A stretch of DNA of 16,195 nucleotides from CALOAD01 sp942491415 (GTDB taxonomy: Bacteria; Cyanobacteriota; Vampirovibrionia; Gastranaerophilales; CALOAD01). Below, one piece after another: positions 13,534-16,195 of the stretch. A program made the translations under genes and the position numbers. Below the pieces are notes generated by a model. That model did no database searches, was not told the DNA's origin, and saw nothing but the letters and a program-made list of their open reading frames with translations. The stretch lies in the NCBI GenBank assembly GCA_942491415.1, contig CALOAD010000010.1, positions 1 through 16,195 on the forward strand. Direction: 5' to 3'. Within the stretch, counting starts at the first letter, position 1, and each line of letters opens with the position of its first letter.

Positions 13534-13932
13534 CTACGCTTCTTTAATTATTTCAGGCATCGCCTGTGCTTGTTTTGAAAATACTACTCGTACATACTGA
13601 ATAAAAAAATGTCCTGTTAAAGTGGATTTAACACTTACGTTGCTCCAATGAGCCGTTATTTGGTTGCTCTCATAAGTGTTCTCAATGCCTACTGCTTTTT
13701 GTCGGGTATTAAGAGCATCGTAAGTTGTTACCGCAGTTCCCGAACTCAATTTTATTGTAAAAGCAGCAACAGGTTTCACATAACAATACATCACGTACAC
13801 CACCTCGTTAGCCTTTACCTTAATATTGGCAGGGTTGGTAACAACCTCATTCAATAACTGATAATCTGTAATTCCTTTCGCTCGCAGATCATTCGCTATC
13901 ATTTGGGTTAATATGGTGTCGTTTGTCTTCAT
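13534..13932 (-). CDS. Small beta-rich protein, possible structural protein (1 of 3)
   Basis: The 132 residues begin with a short helical segment (LTQMIANDLRAKG), then alternate hydrophobic strands: EVVYVMYCYVKPV, AAFTIKLSSG, ITAHWSNVSVKS and HFFIQYVRVVFS. No signal peptide, membrane helix or catalytic motif is present. It sits in a run of three adjacent genes of similar size (132, 105, 123 aa) and similar pattern, each ending in a hydrophobic strand. This suggests small beta-sandwich (jelly-roll-like) building blocks, as found in capsid, penton or spike proteins. The fold assignment is inference. Confidence 0.75.
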   Translation of the reverse strand: MKTNDTILTQMIANDLRAKGITDYQLLNEVVTNPANIKVKANEVVYVMYCYVKPVAAFTIKLSSGTAVTTYDALNTRQKAVGIENTYESNQITAHWSNVSVKSTLTGHFFIQYVRVVFSKQAQAMPEIIKEA

Positions 13933-14250
13933 TTAATTGGTTTCTATCAATAGGTAAACACTTGCTGTTGTATTGTTTTGTAAGCCTGTAACTACTCCTT
14001 TCATTGCTTTGCCGTTCAGTTCTTCGTTTAGCTTAACCGTTCGCTTGTTAGGGCTTACTTGTGAGCCGTGAAAAACACTTTTTTGGTTAAACACTAAGTC
14101 CGTTCCTCCATTCAGCGAAAAAGCAATCTCGGTGTTACTGGTTAACATCATCCCCACAATCTTTTTATGTTTGGGTTCTGGGTAAAACAGCAGGGATTGA
14201 CTTTCTCCCTGTTGAAGCTGCTCGGAAAATATGCGGACTATCTTCTGCAT
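13933..14250 (-). CDS. Small beta-rich protein, possible structural protein (2 of 3)
   Basis: The 105 residues alternate strands and loops: QSLLFYPEP, KIVGMMLTSNTEIAFSLNGG, TDLVFNQKSVF, GKAMKGVVTGL and TASVYLLIETN. There is no signal peptide or membrane segment. It ends one base before the next start, so the genes are tightly coupled. The pattern and the final VYLLIE strand resemble the last strands of the 123- and 210-residue neighbours. A beta-sandwich structural subunit is the best guess. Confidence 0.75.
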   Translation of the reverse strand: MQKIVRIFSEQLQQGESQSLLFYPEPKHKKIVGMMLTSNTEIAFSLNGGTDLVFNQKSVFHGSQVSPNKRTVKLNEELNGKAMKGVVTGLQNNTTASVYLLIETN

Positions 14251-14252
14251 GG

Positions 14253-14624
14253 TTATTTTCCTTTTTGCTCGTGGTTGCTTAACCTTAAATACACTTTCAG
14301 CGTGTAAGGATAATTGGGAGCTGTTCCACCATCTTGAAAATCAATTTCCAAACGATTGCCTTTGGCTTTTTTCTCTTTTAAAGTCAAAAACCTTTCATCT
14401 GGAGCAACAAACAAATTGGATTGAAAAAAAGACACCTCAAAGTTTTTTGGAAACAACTCGTTACCGTCAATGGAACTGTACAGTAAAATGCTGTTCAATC
14501 CGATGTTGTCCAGTACCGAAATACCTGTTAAGTGTTCAAAATCCTTGTCCAGTTCTTCGCTAATTTTAGCCGTTGCCCCTGCACTTGGAACTTCCTTTTC
14601 TATGAGTTGTATTTTTTGATTCAT
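14253..14624 (-). CDS. Small beta-rich protein, possible structural protein (3 of 3)
   Basis: The 123 residues include a short acidic helix (AKISEELDKDFEHL), then strands: NSILLYSSIDG, FEVSFFQSNLFVA, RLEIDFQD and YTLKVYLRLS, the final one much like the terminal strand of the neighbours. It is separated from the 105-residue gene by 2 bases. No catalytic or membrane motif is seen. It fits a small beta-sandwich subunit in a structural gene cluster; that is inferred from pattern and context. Confidence 0.75.
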   Translation of the reverse strand: MNQKIQLIEKEVPSAGATAKISEELDKDFEHLTGISVLDNIGLNSILLYSSIDGNELFPKNFEVSFFQSNLFVAPDERFLTLKEKKAKGNRLEIDFQDGGTAPNYPYTLKVYLRLSNHEQKGK

Positions 14625-14650
14625 GTCCTCTTGTTTTTAACTGTTGGCTT

Positions 14651-14917
14651 TTATAACCATTCGTCATTACTACTGCTTGTTTCTTCGCTTTCCTCAGTTC
14701 TTTCTGTTGGTAAATTGGGGCTTGGTGTCGGTGGAACTGGCGTTGGTGGTTCTGGTGGTGCTGTGGCTACTCGCCCCTTGCCATACAGAAAAGCTACATA
14801 AGCTTTGTTGCCCTCTGGTGTAGTTCTTACCGCTATGGTCAGCTCTCTTTTTTCTGCTTCACTAAGGTTGTTGATGTCCTCAATGACTTGCTCTACTTTG
14901 GTTTTTTCTTCTGCCAT
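14651..14917 (-). CDS. Small protein with proline-rich linker
   Basis: The 88 residues consist of a helical start (VEQVIEDINNLSEAEKREL), a short beta-like part (KAYVAFLYGKGR), a proline-rich linker (TAPPEPPTPVPPTPSP) and an acidic Ser/Glu tail. No signal or membrane segment. The Pro-rich stretch suggests an extended connector between two contact sites. It lies between the 210-residue protein and the small beta-rich set in the same direction. No family is recognised. Confidence 0.7.
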   Translation of the reverse strand: MAEEKTKVEQVIEDINNLSEAEKRELTIAVRTTPEGNKAYVAFLYGKGRVATAPPEPPTPVPPTPSPNLPTERTEESEETSSSNDEWL

Positions 14918-14944
14918 TTTAATTGCTTGTTAAGCCCCTCCATA

Positions 14945-14962
14945 CCTCCCCAAAGAGGGAGG
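14945..14962. repeat. Intergenic REP-like hairpin
   Basis: CCTCCC-CAAAGA-GGGAGG is a perfect 6-bp palindrome in the 70-base gap between the 210- and 88-residue genes. No T run follows on the minus strand, so it is not a clear terminator. From memory, flavobacterial genomes carry many dispersed copies of similar C-rich/G-rich hairpins. Confidence 0.5.
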
Positions 14963-14987
14963 ATTTTAGGACTGATTTGTAACTTTA

Positions 14988-15620
14988 TTAATAACTATAT
15001 ACAGTTGTTCCCTCTAGGAATACTTTTAAATAACCTTGCACTTGTTTAGGCAAGTTCACGTTAAAAGAAACTGGTGTTTGAGGGCTGATAACTTTCGGGT
15101 TATCCAAGTTGTATAAGCCAAATGGTTTGTTGGTATTGTACCCGTAAAACCCGTCAAAGAATTTTCTGAAAGGCATTTTTTCAAATACTTTTCGTCCATT
15201 TAATTCTAATTCCCATTCTGCATTTAACAAGTCAACAGGGTACTGGTCGATAAATGCTCCATCTATGGCAGTACCATCAAAAAACACTCGAATTGCTGAA
15301 AGGGTCAGGTGCTTGTCTTTCCCTAATTTTCCGTTGTCAATATTGGTAATTCCTAATTCTTCAGGAATAGACAATTTGATTAGCTCGGCTCTAGTGCCTT
15401 TGATTTCAGCAGTAGCATAATAAGGGGCATCGGATATTTGAGCCTTTTTGTTCGCTAACGCAGAACGAATGTCCTTTGGTAGCATATTTACACGCTCTAA
15501 AAAGTGCTTTCTAATTTTAGATGCTCCTATTTCGTGCTTTACTGCATTTTTTAATCCTGTGGCTGGCAGTCCTTTTCCAAGTCCTGCTAAAATGATTTCT
15601 TCGTTGGTTAATTCTTCCAT
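14988..15620 (-). CDS. Beta-rich protein, candidate capsid or penton-type structural protein
   Basis: The 210 residues start with a basic helical arm (about 1-60, KNAVKHEIGASKIRKHFLER) and continue as a strand-rich domain: APYYATAEIKG, TLSAIRVFFDG, NAEWELELNGRKVF, then NNLxNPK-like LYNLDNPKVISPQTPVSFNV and the final QGYLKVFLEGTTVYSY. The basic N-terminal arm plus a jelly-roll-like pattern is common in non-tailed virus capsid proteins. There is no signal peptide. At 210 residues it is too short for a typical double jelly-roll major capsid protein but suits a single jelly-roll. The role is inference; the coding call itself is secure. Confidence 0.8.
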   Translation of the reverse strand: MEELTNEEIILAGLGKGLPATGLKNAVKHEIGASKIRKHFLERVNMLPKDIRSALANKKAQISDAPYYATAEIKGTRAELIKLSIPEELGITNIDNGKLGKDKHLTLSAIRVFFDGTAIDGAFIDQYPVDLLNAEWELELNGRKVFEKMPFRKFFDGFYGYNTNKPFGLYNLDNPKVISPQTPVSFNVNLPKQVQGYLKVFLEGTTVYSY

Positions 15621-15671
15621 TTTGTTCTATTTTTTATATTGATAATTGAATATTTTTTATTTGGGTGTTAT

Positions 15672-15704
15672 TTCGACTAAGCTCAATACAAGTTTGCCTC
15701 TCGA
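15672..15704. repeat. REP-like remnant and shared post-stop motif
   Basis: The 85-base gap after the basic membrane-protein gene contains TCGACTAAGCTCAA (15673-15686) and GCCTCTCGA (15696-15704). The same two pieces, compressed, occur at 12329-12347 around the stop of the 82-residue gene (GCCTCTCGACTAGCTGAA). In both places the minus-strand gene ends TAG then (G)TCGAGAGGC. I read them as two copies of a dispersed intergenic element. Confidence 0.45.
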
Positions 15705-15705
15705 C

Positions 15706-16170
15706 CTAGATCATTGTTGCTGCCTTTTTCAGCAAATTAGAATACTTGGTCTTTGGATGCTTCTTTTGCAACTCTTTAGCTTTGGCGTGCATTGCTCTTA
15801 ATCGGTTCGCATTACTCTGAACAGAAACTCTCGCTTTACTTTTTCCTCTGCTTTTAGTAGCGTGTTTCACTATCGTAGTGCTGCCTTTTAGATTTCCCTT
15901 TTTTGCTCTTGGTTTTCGAGGAGTTGCCCTTTTTCGTGGTGTACTTCGCTTAGCTGTTCCTGTTAAGGCTAATTGCTTGCGTTGGTTTCTTTTTCGGGTT
16001 CTCGCTCCTTTTAATCCTGCTTCTTTCCTTTTCTTGTGGGCTTTGTATTTCTTAACACCCATTCTTACTGCAACGATGATGATAACCAACAAAACACTAA
16101 TTGACCCTGCTACGATTAACCCTTTTTTAGACCCGAAAACTTCATCTTTCCAAAAGTCTTTAGTCATCAT
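15706..16170 (-). CDS. Basic, histone-like protein with one N-terminal membrane segment
   Basis: The 154 residues have a hydrophobic segment at about 18-36 (GLIVAGSISVLLVIIIVAV) followed by an extremely basic region (about 38-115) dense in Lys and Arg with repeated Thr-Pro-Arg-Lys style motifs (STPRKRATPRKPRAKKG). A C-terminal helix-forming motif follows (MHAKAKELQKKHPKTKYSNLL). A membrane anchor joined to a nucleic-acid-binding tail suggests a protein that links DNA to a membrane, as in the inner side of a membrane-containing virion or a DNA-tethering factor. It is the most upstream gene seen here; the 25 bases beyond it show no clear promoter, so the operon may continue to the right. Confidence 0.8.
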   Translation of the reverse strand: MMTKDFWKDEVFGSKKGLIVAGSISVLLVIIIVAVRMGVKKYKAHKKRKEAGLKGARTRKRNQRKQLALTGTAKRSTPRKRATPRKPRAKKGNLKGSTTIVKHATKSRGKSKARVSVQSNANRLRAMHAKAKELQKKHPKTKYSNLLKKAATMI

Positions 16171-16195
16171 TCGTTTAAAAATGCCTGGCTTATCT

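Larger units (their letters stand above)
900..16195. mobile_element. Integrated element at tRNA-Leu, right end beyond window
   Basis: A serine recombinase abuts and overlaps tRNA-Leu, host prs lies on the other side of the tRNA, and from there to the right edge almost every gene is on the minus strand and accessory in character (toxin-like module, muralytic peptidase, many small unknown membrane or beta-rich proteins). I saw no second copy of the tRNA 3' end inside the window, so the right attachment site must be outside it, or the target duplication is too short to see. The exact left crossover point is not resolved; it must lie within or close to 900-1030. The content resembles a provirus more than a conjugative element: no relaxase, TraG or T4SS gene is seen, but the window is incomplete. 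Confidence 0.65.

Noticed and set aside
14168..14185. Second copy of the tRNA 3' end (TTCTGGGTA) as a right attachment site
   Set aside because: Only a short chance match inside the 105-residue gene, with no flanking T-arm sequence.
14231..14801. Plus-strand frames of 110 and 89 codons
   Set aside because: Antisense to the tightly packed 123- and 88-residue genes.
1..16195. CRISPR array, rRNA, or insertion sequence with transposase
   Set aside because: No regularly spaced repeats, no rRNA-like stretches and no transposase motifs on either strand.

Overview
The window is AT-rich and reads as part of a Bacteroidetes chromosome, most likely Flavobacteriaceae. Supporting signs are promoter boxes of the TAnnTTTG / TTTG type, A-rich stretches rather than Shine-Dalgarno sites before most starts, a glutamine at predicted signal peptidase sites, and a Bacteroidetes-style RHS tip. 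The only clear host genes are at the left edge: prs (PRPP synthetase, minus strand, 3' end cut by the window) and tRNA-Leu(CAA) on the plus strand. Everything from the 3' end of the tRNA to the right edge looks like one integrated element that continues beyond the window. Almost all of its genes are on the minus strand.

Left end of the element (0.9-3.1 kb): a serine recombinase whose last residues are read antisense through the tRNA-Leu gene, preceded by an overlapping 63-codon gene, then a 420-base non-coding stretch with an inverted repeat carrying promoter-like boxes and an intrinsic terminator.

Cargo region (3.2-8.4 kb): a secreted polymorphic-toxin-like module. In transcription order it has a stand-alone receiver-domain protein, a secreted transglutaminase-like protein split by an in-frame TGA, its full-length paralogue carrying an RHS tip and a variable C-terminal domain (702 aa), a small periplasmic Cys-containing protein that could be the cognate immunity protein, and a lipoprotein. 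A 113-nt, near-continuous imperfect palindrome lies just upstream of this set.

Right region (8.5-16.2 kb): a dense minus-strand array of small genes that mostly match no family I recognise. It encodes several proteins with one N-terminal membrane segment (including a basic, histone-like one), a set of small beta-rich proteins, an acidic coiled-coil protein whose frame is broken at an A7 run, a membrane-anchored M15 peptidoglycan peptidase, a glycine-zipper protein, a membrane-anchored RadC/JAMM protein and a patatin-like phospholipase. Small size, tight packing, many one-pass membrane proteins, beta-rich proteins and a membrane-tethered muralytic enzyme together suggest the structural and entry module of an undescribed tailless, membrane-containing (PRD1/PM2/FLiP-like) provirus. 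No packaging ATPase, replication protein or unambiguous major capsid protein is visible in the window, so this remains a hypothesis; those genes would be expected to the right of base 16195.
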